In this document: positions 23,228 to 33,951 of the stretch, one piece after another | Position numbering within the stretch: position 1 is the first letter of the stretch | Layout: each line of letters starts with the position of its first letter | DNA from: Scedosporium boydii | Lineage: Eukaryota > Ascomycota > Sordariomycetes > Microascales > Microascaceae | Reading direction: 5' to 3' | Assembly: GCA_002221725.1 (NCBI GenBank) | Contig: NJFT01000010.1 | Location: 124,001-188,000, forward strand | Length of the DNA: 64,000 bases | Made by a program: the position numbers and the translations under genes | Notes under the pieces: model-generated | Told to the model about the DNA's origin: nothing | Database searches by the model: none | Seen by the model: only the letters and a program-made list of their open reading frames with translations

Positions 23228-24985
23228 TCAGAAGCTGTACTTCATACCCGGCTGCGCCAGGCTCACAATCTTCCGCTCGGTGAACTCTTCCACCCCAGCT
23301 ATCCCCCCAAAGCGGCCATAACCACTGCTACCGCCGACACCCCCGTTGGGGAGTGTCGGCTCGATATAAATTGTAGGGCCGTTAATATGGCAACTGCCAG
23401 CCCTGACCTCCTTGGCCAGCTCCATGGCCCGCAAGACATCCCGAGAGAACACGCTCGCGCAGAGCGAAAAATCACTGTCGTTGGCCAGGTCAACACCCTC
23501 CTCATCAGTCTCGAATTCAAGGAGTATCATAACAGGGCCAAACGACTCCTGGTGGTAGAGGTCCATCTCCCTCGTCACACCCTCCAGGATATGCGGCCGC
23601 ATAATCGTCTTGTTCGGGCCGTCGAGTTTCATGTCTCCCATCAGCAGGGTTGCCCCAGCGTCCACCGCCGACTTGACGAGACCCAAGACCCTGGATGCTG
23701 AAGCTGGCGTGAAGAGCCCGGAAATGGAGACGTCCTTCTCTACATGGTGGTTTCCGCATTTCAGGGCTCCGGCGCGGGCGAGCAGCCTACTCTTGAAGTC
23801 GCCGGAGATGGACTTGTGAACGATGACTCTCTCCGTCGACATACAGACCTGGCCATTATTCGCAAGGCCCCCGAAGATAATAGACTCCACAGCATCGTCG
23901 AGGTTGGCGTCCTCGCGAACGATGACAGGCGCTTTCCCACCCAACTCAAACACACATTTTTTAAGGCACGATGCTGCCCAGCCTGCGATGATTTTGCCCA
24001 CGCGCTCGCTGCCGGTAAAGTTGATGTGCCGCACTGTAGGGTGCTTAACAGCGAACTCAGTGTTGGCAGCCGCTCGATCGGGGCTGCAGGGCACGAAGTT
24101 GATGCACCCAGCAGGCAGGCCAGCTTCGGTCAATGCCTTAATAACAAGGTGCTGGGATTTCGGGCTATATTCTGAGGGCTTGAGGACGACGGTGTTGCCG
24201 CAGATTAGGGGGCAGGCAATGGCCCTAGCCGTCAGGTTCACCTAGTTTCACCAAATTAGACTAACCGCCTTCTTTTATTTTTATTTATTTTTATTTTCTT
24301 TTTTTTTTTTTAAAAAAAAAAGGGGGGGGAGGGTGTAGGACGAAAACAAACTTACGGGTGCGTTCCACGGGCTTATGGCGTACATCACGCCAAGAGGTTC
24401 TCTCGTTATGAGAACCGTAGTCCCGGGTCTGTCTGCAGGAACAATCTCTCCCTTAATATGGGTCACAAGCCCCGCTGCCTCGCGAAGAACATTGGCCGTG
24501 GAGAAGATGTTCACTTTGACCCAGGTCGCCGTGGCTGACACCTCGGAGGCCAGAATCTCCGGCGCGTCCCCGTGGATATAGCCTTCGAGGATATCGGCAG
24601 CCTTGAGGAAGATGGAGCGCCTTGCCGAAGGACCCGTCCGAGACCAGGATTTGAATGCCGTGTGGGCGCTCTCTATGGCCTCAGAAACATCATCGACTGT
24701 TGCAGAGGCGCAAGAGTATATAGTAGCTCCCGTCATCGGGTTCGTGACTTGGAATTCTGCGTTGTCCAAGCTCGGTTTGTGCTTTCCGCCGATGAAGAGT
24801 TCCTGAACTTGGCTCAAGGTGGTCGCTTTCGGACCGACATCGCCGTTTGTGGCCATCCCGGGGGACGACTGCCTTGGGGAAACTATCTTTGTCGTGAGGG
24901 CAAAACTTTGCGGGCGGCTTCTACGAAAGCCTAGCTGTTGCTTCGCATACGTATGTCCGCCTCGGTGTAATAGCAGCTTTGACAT
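23228..24985 (-). CDS. Aldehyde dehydrogenase (aromatic/salicylaldehyde dehydrogenase-like)
   Basis: Exons 24356-24985 and 23228-24241, joined across a 114-nt intron (GTAAGT...CTAG), encode about 547 aa. NAD-binding and catalytic motifs are complete: SPWNAPVNL, GNTVVLKPSEYSP, the FTGSERVGK turn, the base Glu in FELGGKAP and the catalytic Cys in NNGQVCMSTE. The sequence resembles the vanillin/salicylaldehyde/benzaldehyde branch of the ALDH superfamily. The basic, Arg-rich first 40 residues could be a mitochondrial presequence; an alternative start is the internal MATNGDVG. The gene is divergent from the thiamine-diphosphate enzyme at 25513, sharing a 527-bp promoter region, which suggests co-regulation. 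It would oxidise the aldehyde released by that decarboxylase to a carboxylate; the substrate is inferred. Confidence 0.9.
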
Positions 24986-25512
24986 TTCCCGAACAACGTA
25001 GGAATTTTACAGGGCCCTTTGGAGAGAATTAATACCCCAGGTGGGCCACCCTACTGGCGATCCTACGCTACCGGCTAAGGAGGTGCCGGATGCAGCATCA
25101 TTTCTCTTTGTGGGGTAGTCGCCTAAGCCATGGCTCCGATGCGGAGTACCTGGAGCGGGGGGATCTTGGGGAAGTCGATGACGGATGCATGCTTCCGTCA
25201 GGAGTCGTGGAGGGGTTTCGCTAGTCACGGATTGGACGAGAGGCATCTTCGCTGAGGAAGGTGACAAAGTTAAAGCTAACCGGGAATTCGGGCTAAGCTA
25301 AGGAAGCCTAGCGGCGCCGCATTGCTAGCATCGAGCCGGTCACGGAATAAAGGGAGTGGAGGATATTAGTTTCCATATAAAATCCTGCGATGAGAATCGT
25401 TGACGCTGATCGTGGCTCCAGTGCTAGTATCTCCTGGTTGACAACCTATAATTGCCCAAGATACCTCTTTAAGACGCTTCGAGAGCACGATCCTGATTCG
25501 CTAGGGCAAAAG
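24986..25512. promoter_or_regulatory. Shared divergent promoter of aldehyde dehydrogenase and TPP enzyme
   Basis: The two start codons face away from each other across 527 bp. A CCG-N4-CGG element is at about 25334-25343 (CCGGTCACGG), the kind of paired CGG triplet bound by Zn2Cys6 dimers. Binding by the regulator at 31051 is only a suggestion. Confidence 0.4.
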
Positions 25513-27405
25513 ATGGAGCAAAACACAGGGGCTTCCGCGCCTGTTACGAGGCGAGTGACCGGTGCTGCAGCCATCCTGTTCGCGCTCGAGAGCGCCGGAA
25601 TCACCCATCTGTTTGTGAATCTAGGCTCAGATCACCCAGCTTTTCTATTGGCATTCGCGAGCAAGCAGTTTTCAAAGATCCAAGTATTCACCTCGCCGAA
25701 CGAGATGAACGCTCTATCTGCTGCCTCGGGGTTTGCCCAGGTTACGGGGAAGCCCGCCGCCGTGCTTGTGCACGTCGAGTGCGGGACGCAGGGGCTCGCG
25801 GGAGCGATTCATAACGTTAGCAAGGGGAGAATTCCCGTGATGATTCTGGCCGGCACGGTTCCCATCACGATGGAGGGGGAGTTGATGGGGAGCCGAAACG
25901 AGTAAGTGTGATGATACATAAGTCGTCTCGCTTAGGACAAGGATATTATTCCCCGAGACTAAAACCAACATTTTAGATATATACATTGGATCCAGGACGT
26001 CCCGGATCAGCGGGCAATCGTCCGCCAGTACATGCGGTACGAGCATGAGATCCGGAGGCCGCACAATGCCGTTCAGATTGTGCTCAGGGCTCTTCAATTT
26101 ATAACTTCGGAGCCCAAGGGTCCGGGATACCTAATCGCAAGTCGAGAAGCTTTGGAAGAGGAAGTCGACCTCGTCGTCGAGCCTACGTTAAACTCGCAAG
26201 ACCCACTGAAGAACACGGTTCTGGAGCCTCTGGGGCTCACTCCCGCAGCGTTAGACCTCCTGAGCGTTAAACTGTTAAAGGCGAAGAGCCCTTTGATAGT
26301 AACGAGCTATTGCGGACGCTCGAAAGAAGGATTCGAGGCGCTCAAGACCTTGGCCGAACTTCTCTCTATTCCCGTCCACGAAAACGCCCCCATATATAAC
26401 AACTTCCCCACGACTTCGTTTCTCCACCAAGGACACCAGTGGAACGGTGGAGGCCAGCTCCCGGCCCTGGCAGAAGCAGACGTGGTTCTCGTCATCGACT
26501 CAGACGTTCCTTGGATACCGGCTCAGTCGCGGCCCAGCCCTGACAGCAGTGTCTACCACTTAGACTGCGACCCCTTGAAGGAAGGCACCACGCTCTGGTC
26601 GTTGCCCTGCGAAAAGAGGTGGAAGTGCGACTCGGCCGTCGCCCTCGAGCAGCTCGTCACTTATATCCGCGGAACGTCGCTCTTTGAGTCGGGCGAGACA
26701 CGGGCCATCATCGATGCGCGTCAGGAAAATCTTAAAGCACGCTTCGCAGCCAGGCAAGCCAGGCTCCTCAAGGCAGAGCAGCTGCCTGCCGCCGGCAACG
26801 TGACGACGCCTTACTTCATGGCCCGCCTCAGGGAGGCCTGCCGCGGCGTACGCGTCGTGGGATTAAACGAGTCTACGACCAATCTTGGAAACGTCGCCGA
26901 TCACCTCCGCCACGATGAGCCCCACGCGCTGATCGGGAGTGGCGGCGGAGCCTTGGGGTGGTACTCCGGCGGCGCCGTCGGGGCGTCTTTGGCCCTCCAG
27001 TCTACTGGGAGGAGCGACGACCTCGTGATCGCGTTTACGGGCGACGGTACTTGGCTGTTCGGCGTTCCGAGCTGCGCGTACTGGATGGCGAAGAAGTACA
27101 GCACGCCGTTTCTCACGGTCATCTGGAACAACGGCGGCTGGGGCTCGCCGAAGAACGCCTGCCTGAGAATCCACCCCGAAGTGGCCGACATGACCAAATC
27201 GGGAGGTCGCAACCTCAACGAGGAGTTGATGGTGTCTATTACGCCGTCCCCGGCGTTCGGAAAAATTGCCGAGGGAGCCGGAGATGCGTGGTGGGTTCGT
27301 GTCTCGAGCGCGCAGGATGTGGACGAGGCGTGTCGGAAGGCGATTGAGGTTGTGCGGGAGGAGAAGCGTAGCGCTGTAATTGAAGTTGTACTTGATCAAA
27401 TTTGA
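25513..27405 (+). CDS. Thiamine-diphosphate-dependent decarboxylase (benzoylformate decarboxylase / acetolactate synthase-like)
   Basis: Exons 25513-25901 and 25977-27405 (75-nt intron) give about 605 aa. The N-terminal pyrimidine-binding domain starts RRVTGAAAILFALESAGITH and has the activating Glu in SPNEMNALSAASG and VLVHVECGTQGLAGAI. The C-terminal domain holds the thiamine-diphosphate motif GDGTWLFGVPSCAYWMAKKY, ending with VIWNNGG, the GDG-x-NN signature. The sequence fits the acetolactate-synthase-like group that includes benzoylformate decarboxylases and other 2-oxo-acid decarboxylases or lyases. Next to an alpha-hydroxy-acid dehydrogenase and an aldehyde dehydrogenase, decarboxylation of an aryl 2-oxo acid to an aldehyde is the most economical reading. 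The in-frame ATG at 25390 is a possible but less likely start. Confidence 0.9.
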
Positions 27406-27909
27406 TAAAGAATAAAATCTAAAAATATTTTTTCGGTTGTAATTAAACCAAGGATATGTTGAAGCTATCAGCTGAAGAGAATCCATTCTGCCTCTACCCA
27501 TCAGGAGTAGATCAAACATCGCACGCCCCTCTAATTCCAGATCGTGGGCCTAACTCCTCGGTAATAGAACAATAACAGCAGACCCGAGTCAAATTGCCAC
27601 GAAAGTCTCTTGCAACACACAGGGGCCCACAGGCCTGTAGCAGCTTTCGGAAACATGGACCCGGCTCTTCGCAGCTTGAAGCCTACCGCCTTGCCGTCAA
27701 TGCAAGCGGAAGTGAAGCAAAGCTTCTACCTATGGCTATGCACTGGCCCCAAGAGTAGCTTGGCTCATATAGGAATGCAGGATGCCCTTTGACAAGCACT
27801 AAAATATTTCCAACGTCTTGCCTGTGACACCTAAAACTCACCTCTTACTCCACGACTCTACCTTCTCTTTGCCAGACAAATCCGGAACTCCAATTTACCA
27901 CTACTCACA
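27406..27909. other. Intergenic region between tandem plus-strand enzyme genes
   Basis: This 504-bp gap should hold the 3' end of the TPP-enzyme transcript and the promoter of the FMN dehydrogenase. No gene is seen. Confidence 0.4.
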
Positions 27910-29344
27910 ATGGCGTCGAAACCAGAACTTTACTCGATCGACGATTTCGAGGCCTACGCCGCAGAACACCTGCCCAAGATGACCCGCGACTACTTCAACG
28001 GCGGCGCCATGGACGGTGTCACACTTCGCGCCAACCAAGATGCCTACCATCAGTTTTACATCCAGCCTCGGGTTTTGCGCGACGTGTCGAAATTGGACAC
28101 CGCGGCTCGCGTCTTCCCTTCCGGAAACGTCATTCCCTTTCCTTGCTGCGTGGCGCCGGCGGCGATGCAACGGATGGCCCACCCCGATGGCGAGCTCGCC
28201 ACCGCGGGGGCGTGTGGCGCGTACGGGACCGTCATGGGCCTGAGCAGCTTTAGCACGACCAGCCTCGAGGATGTGAAGCGGGAAGCGGACCGGTCACGCT
28301 GCGCTTCGGGAAAGCCTGGAGAGAGCGAGTGCGTGCTGCAGATGTACTTGTTTGAGAATAGGGCGACGAGCGAGGACTTGATTAGGAGGGCCGAAAGTAA
28401 GCTGTCACTCTACTTGCTCGGGAAGACGAGGGTATCGCCCCTGAGGCCCTTTTTTTGACGTACTGACAATAAATTCAATTGTTACCCAGAGGAGGGATAT
28501 AAAGCGATTGTGTTTACAGTCGATGCGCCTTATTTTGGAAGAAGATTGACAGAGATTAGGAACAAGTTCAAGGTGCCTCCCCACTTGAAAATGGCCAACT
28601 TTCCAGATGATCTTGGTGTCAAGACAGGTTCGGAGCATCGGACGAACGAGCTACAAGCAGCTGCCCAATTGACATCTCCGAGAGCAGCTCCAACTTCGAC
28701 ATCTCCCCCGCCAAATAAAAATGGTAAAACTTTATGAAGAACAGAATCATATATAAGATTGAAGTGATTAACATGGCTGCCTTAGATCCGACCCTTACCT
28801 GGGACTCTATCAAATATCTGAAGAGCATCACGAAACTACCGATCTGGCTCAAGGGCATCATGACGGTAGAGGATGCCCTTCTGGCCGTCGAGCACGGCGC
28901 AGACGCAATCTTCGTCTCCAACCACGGCGGAAGGCAGTTGGATCATGCGCCCGCAACGTTGCGCGTATTGCGAGATATTGTCCAAGCTGTGGCCGGTAGA
29001 GTACCTGTCGTGAGTTTTTTTCTTTTTTCTTTTTTTTTTTTCTTACATATGACCTACCCTCAAAAGCGAATGACAATCTTCTGACTGCCACGATAAAGCA
29101 TTTTGACGGCGGTATACGACGAGGCTCGGACATCTTCAAAGCCCTTTGCCTAGGGGCGGATATGGTTTGGATAGGGCGCCCGGCGCTCTGGGCGATATCG
29201 TATGATGGAGATAACGGCCTTCGGAACGCCTTGAAAATCCTGGAAGATGAATTCAGAGCATGCATGGCCCTCGCTGGGTGCACGAGTCTCGACCAACTTG
29301 GCGAAGAGTGCTTGATGCCAGTTAGCACTCCTTCCAAACTCTAG
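27910..29344 (+). CDS. FMN-dependent alpha-hydroxy-acid dehydrogenase/oxidase
   Basis: Four exons (27910-28396, 28490-28723, 28786-29009, 29099-29344) sum to about 396 aa. Family landmarks are present in order: [20 protein letters not shown], the FMN strand [68 protein letters not shown], the active-site His in [11 protein letters not shown], and the FMN-phosphate loop [13 protein letters not shown] followed by WIGRPALW. Members oxidise L-lactate, glycolate or mandelate to 2-oxo acids. There is no cytochrome b5 domain, so this is not flavocytochrome b2. The loop before DPTLTWDS is short, Pro/Thr-rich and unlike typical members; substrate selectivity often lies there. With the next-door 2-oxo-acid decarboxylase, a mandelate-type substrate is inferred. 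Confidence 0.9.
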
Positions 29345-29501
29345 AATATGGAACCTGGATGATAAATACGTTTGCGTGAAGTTGTAGTTTGGATTATTGT
29401 CAAAAGTAGAGTCTCCTAATGAAGCGAAAATGTGCTAAATATTATAGCTCTTGCAATCTAGCGTCTATCCTTATTCAATGCGAAGTTTTATTCATGGCCT
29501 C

Positions 29502-30374
29502 TCACTTCCGAAGGAAAGGAAGCACAACGCTGCAGAAATCATCCAACCCGTCGATAAAGCATACATGACCGGCGTCCTTTATCACCTTGAGATCCACCTC
29601 CCTTGCCTTCCCGGCATCGGAAAAGCTCAACTCTACCTTAGCTCTCATATCCTGCATCTTTACAGGCAGGTCTGCGTCCTTCTCTCCCACGATCAGGAGC
29701 GCATCCTCACACCCACAGCCGACCTTGCTTAGAAGCGGACCCAGGTCGAAAGTCGTGCTGCTGAGCGCGGCACAGCACGTCTCGAACCCATCGAGAGTCA
29801 TTGCCTTCATCAGCTCCCGCATGCGAGCTGCCTCCTGCGTATTTGCAGCTAGCCAATCCTTGCTGAACCACCGCTCGAGTGTTTGTTCCCGGATCGTGTC
29901 CAAGTTGCCTGCTTTACGAGCAGCAGCGACCCTACCCCTGAAAACATCAGGTGCGCCGAGGTTCGCGGGAGATGCAGAGATAGTATCGCATATAATGAGC
30001 TTGTCCACGATGCCTGGATGCTGAGCCACAAAGTAGACGGACATGGCGGCTCCCATAGACACGCCAATCCACGCGTGGACCTTTGCGAAACCAAGGTACT
30101 TGACAAGGGCGAAAACATCGTCAGCCATAGAGGCGAAAGTGGTTGATGAGAGATCGCCCGGAACGCTGGATTGGCCGTGGCCGGGCTGGTCGAAGCGCAA
30201 CAAGCGGAACCCGGCGGCGGCTAAGCGCTCGACAACATGATCCCAGGAAGTGTGGTCTGCAGAAAGTGAATTCGCCAATATGACGACAGGGCCATCACTG
30301 GGCCAGGGCGAGAGGTTGTAGGACATCGTCCTCCCATCGGGGAGGGTGAGGGTGCTGACTTGACTGGGGGCCAT
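29502..30374 (-). CDS. Alpha/beta hydrolase, 3-oxoadipate enol-lactonase-like
   Basis: An uninterrupted 290-aa frame. PVVILANSLSADHTSWDHV holds the oxyanion region (with NSL in place of the commoner HG), FDQPGHGQS is a family hallmark, the nucleophile is in WIGVSMGAAMSVY, the acid in IVGEKDADLP and the His in KDAGHVCFID. This is the arrangement of PcaD/CatD-type enol-lactone hydrolases, which open beta-ketoadipate enol-lactone in the last ring-derived step of aromatic catabolism. Many related hydrolases act on other esters, so the exact reaction is inferred. It is divergent from the Zn2Cys6 regulator at 31051. Confidence 0.85.
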   Translation of the reverse strand: MAPSQVSTLTLPDGRTMSYNLSPWPSDGPVVILANSLSADHTSWDHVVERLAAAGFRLLRFDQPGHGQSSVPGDLSSTTFASMADDVFALVKYLGFAKVHAWIGVSMGAAMSVYFVAQHPGIVDKLIICDTISASPANLGAPDVFRGRVAAARKAGNLDTIREQTLERWFSKDWLAANTQEAARMRELMKAMTLDGFETCCAALSSTTFDLGPLLSKVGCGCEDALLIVGEKDADLPVKMQDMRAKVELSFSDAGKAREVDLKVIKDAGHVCFIDGLDDFCSVVLPFLRK

Positions 30375-31050
30375 CTTCTAGCCGGCTTATGAGACGGGAA
30401 GGAGATGGGTGTTTCGTTTGGATATGGGGCTTTGTTGGAAATGACAGAGGTTTAGAGTAGGAGCAAGCCACCAGTCCGCCTTTAGGATAATCCGTCAAAG
30501 TCGCCTGAGGGGGGGGTAGATGCCGCAGATTGCTGGGAACAGCATTAATCCAACGTACAATCAATTCCCTTCGTACACTGAATTTATTATTATCCGCCAT
30601 CCTGCTTTGGAGGGTCTAGATGGATGGTCAGGACAGACCATGGCACAGGACAGACCTTTCAGATTCCCGCATTCTTTCCCACGTTCGAATCCTTATGGGG
30701 ATTGCCGAGGTCCGCTAATATGACTTTTATTAGAGTTTTCGAAGAGATGCGGGGGCGGAAGCACGCATCCGGGCCATTTCCCGGTTCGGTCTAGCACCGC
30801 AGTGGGATCTGCTTTCGTAATCCGGGGATCTCGAGCAATTCTTTCTGTCTTGGTTGGAGCCATCGCCAGCGAATGCATGCTTCCGATTTCTCGCGGTCCT
30901 GTTCCCCATTTCGAATGAATGCTCCATTCCAACCTTGCACTCGGATGCCCTCCCGTCATATTCGGAGGAAAGAAGAAGGAAGAAAGAAGGGACCAAGATT
31001 GGGACTTTTGAAGCATCATCGAGGAAACATAATTCCGTCGCCCTCTCGGA
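30375..31050. promoter_or_regulatory. Divergent promoter of hydrolase and regulator with CCGGG-N6-CCCGG palindrome
   Basis: A perfect inverted repeat, CCGGG (30769-30773) and CCCGG (30780-30784) six bases apart, lies about 270 bases upstream of the regulator's start. Zn2Cys6 dimers commonly bind inverted CGG/CCG half-sites. Whether this protein regulates itself here is unproven. Confidence 0.4.
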
Positions 31051-33951
31051 ATGGCAGATTCCCCTTCCGACCCGGCAGCCAGAAGACGACTCCGCCGCGT
31101 GCCGGAGCAACTCCGAAAACGATCAGCCCACAGTTGTGATCTTTGTCGCAAGGTACGTGTCTCTCGAATCAAGAATAAGAGTAGTTCGGCCATTGGCTAG
31201 GATTCATCCACGGATCCGCGCCATCTTATAGAGGAAAAAGAAAAAGAAAATGAAAGAGAAAAAGAAAATGAAAGAGAAAAAGGAAAAAAAAAGAATTGAG
31301 GGCCAATTACCTATTTTATTTCGAATGGCCCGTCATTTCGCAGACTGACACTCAAGACTAAAATTCTTACAGCGCCGGTGTAAATGTGTGCCGGTTCCGG
31401 GAGGCCGTGGCTGCACAACATGTGAGAAGCACAACGTGGAGTGCTCGTATGCCCTCCCAAGAAAGCCCCGGTTTTACGGGAGCGTCGATGACCTTGGAGA
31501 TTGGTTCGTTTGTATCTTGTTTACGGTGCTACCCGCCGTCCGGGGGACGACGCTGACACCGAGGACTGACATAACGACGTTCCGTTTAGGCACAAGTGTT
31601 TAGAGGCTATTGTTCGAGGCGCGTTTCCGGGAGAGCCCACCGCGACGGTGGCCGACCTGAGGAAATTGGGAGAGCGCATGGGATATAGCATGCCAGAACC
31701 CACCCTTCCATCAACTCAGCCTTTGGAAAGCTCGGACCCGACCATATCTTACCCAAGCTCTGAAACTCCCATTCGCCGGCCCCTGGTTCCATCCCATGAG
31801 GCCGTGTCACGCCGCAACAGTTGCCCGGATGTCTTCGGGGCAAGGGCGCCCGAGGGAGGCGATGAAGACGCATCGCCGGATGATGCCGAATCACTTGGCC
31901 TCATTCGGGACCCCACGGGGAGACAGCATTATATAGGGCCATCCGGTAGCCTGCAGTTTCTCAGCCAGCTACGGCGGCTCTTGATATCTCGGAACCAACG
32001 ATTTCCCGTTAACAACGACAATTCACCCACCGCCTCCAAGTTCACCGAGGACAACGCGGCCCGAGCCCTCGAAGCGGACAGCATCCCCGTAAACACCACA
32101 GACCCGGTCGTCGCCGCCGCCGATCACGGTGGTGTTGGCGGTGACGGTATTGCTGCGCAAAATGAGCTCTCACCGGGGTCCATCTCGTCCTCCATCGCCA
32201 GGGACTTTACGATGCAGCCTTGGGATGCAGCTGGCGACCTATTTCGAAAGCTCCCCTCGCGCCTCGTCACCGATTCGCTGCTGCAGTCCTACTTCAAAAC
32301 TGCCCACGAAGATTTCCCCCTCTTTCATCGCGGCACTTTCGAGGAAGAGTACGAGTCGTACTGGGCCTTGTCCAAGCAGCGCATTACCGCGCCCGAGCCC
32401 TCTCTCCAGGCGTCTCAGATGGAATGGGGCTGGGTCGCCACGTTGCAGATGCTGATTGTTTTCGGGTCCATGTGTGACCCTTCCATTCCCGGCATCGACC
32501 ACACGACGCTTCGAAGGCAATGTGTCTCGGTGACGAGAAGTTTGCTGCCGCAGCTCGTTTCGAAATGCACGCTGTCAAACGTCAGGGCTCTCTTACTCCT
32601 TTCGCTGTTCTTGCACAACAACAACGAACGAAACGCGGCCTGGAATTTGGTGGGGACGGCAACGCGCATCTCCTTCGCCCTGGGCCTCCACCGCAGCGAC
32701 GTGGCGGCGTACTTCAGACCAATCGAGCGGGAAGTCCGAAAGCGCGTCTTTTGCACCCTCTATTCGTTCGAGCAGTTTCTCGCGTCGAGCCTCGGACGGC
32801 CAAGCGGCCTGAACGATCTCGACGTCGAGATTGCTCTTCCACGGGAGGGCCTCCTAGGTACCGGAACGGACAGGGTAGTCGCCCTGTCTCTGAAACTGCA
32901 AAACATCCTAGGACGAGCACGAATCTCGCAGGCCGTGAGGTCCCTGGCGAGCGGAAATACGGACACGCAGAGACACGAAGAATCAGCCAAAGAAACGATA
33001 TCGGCGCTTAGGGCTTGGAGAGACGAGGTGGCAACGTCTCGGAGCTTAAACATCCCATCCATCTCGGAGCCAGACGACGCCTTCAAAGAAGATGACGCGC
33101 CGGTGACGATGTCCTTTACCGAAATCAAGCTCCTACTCTCTTGGCAAGACCGTACACGCCTCAGAGCGGCGCTGGTATTGAATATGCAGTACCGGTACAT
33201 CGCCATCATGGTGGCGCGGCCGTTCCTACTGCGCGATACGGCCATGGCAAGAGTCGTCGCCAGAACAGATAATAAAAATACAGCGACGAACAATACACCC
33301 GGCTCCGATGCCCACTCATGCCTCGCCTCCGTCTGCGTGCAGAATGCGTGCCAGTTGGCCAAGATTGTTCTTCTGCTCGCCGAGTTCGAGCTGTTGAACG
33401 GTGTTTGTGGAATGGACGTCTTTTACGCCTATTCCGCCTCCATGGTACTTATTCTTCGGTCCATAAAAGAGGGGACTCCGAGCCCCGGCATAACCGAAAC
33501 GAAGGCCCAATCCGATCTTCGACAGCTTATCCAATCTCTACGGCGCGTGGTGTCCAAAGTCCCCAAGAGCGGCACGATGAAGAGATTTGCCAGGGTGATG
33601 GCGACGTTCGAGGACAGCGTATTCAACCACGACGCTCTCCCACATGCCGCCACACCCAGGAAGGACGGCGGAACCCAACCTCACGCCATCGGTCAGGACA
33701 TTCCGGCCATCCACCATCTAGGGTCTACTGACCCTTTTCTACTAGCGCCTCAACCTGCGAACACGAGCGTTTTTCTTGACCCGTCTTTCCCCACGATGGA
33801 AGGGTGGCCACAGTGTGACTGGAGCACGTTCGGGGCTGAGGACGGCAGAGAATTTGGTTGGATTGCATCTCTGCTACAGCCGGCCATGGACACTCCCATG
33901 GTGACCGAGTTTGGTGACATGGATTCAATTTTGAGACACGCTCCAATGTGA
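31051..33951 (+). CDS. Zn2Cys6 binuclear-cluster transcription factor
   Basis: Three exons (31051-31152, 31373-31503, 31590-33951) give about 864 aa. The zinc cluster is split by the 220-nt first intron: SCDLCRK ends exon 1 and RRCKCVPVPGGRGCTTCEKH opens exon 2, giving the six cysteines. Exon 3 contains the fungal-specific transcription factor domain (middle homology region), seen as DSLLQSYFKTAHEDFPLFHR, LLLLSLFLHNNNERNAAWNL, GTATRISFALGLHRSD and VRKRVFCTLYSFEQFLASSL with GRPSGLNDLDVEI. Intron 1 carries a purine-rich tract. Being central to the 23-39 kb catabolic gene set, it is the obvious candidate for its pathway-specific activator, as is common in fungal clusters; that is inference from position. 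Confidence 0.93.
31231..31294. repeat. Purine (A/G) low-complexity tract inside intron
   Basis: About 60 bases consist almost only of GAAAAAGAAAATGAAAGA-like units within intron 1 of the Zn2Cys6 gene. It is not coding, and explains why this intron is longer than its neighbours. Confidence 0.8.

Noticed and set aside
30683..30692. GTTCGAATCC, resembling a tRNA T-loop
   Set aside because: No matching acceptor, D or anticodon stem could be found within 70 bases on either side.
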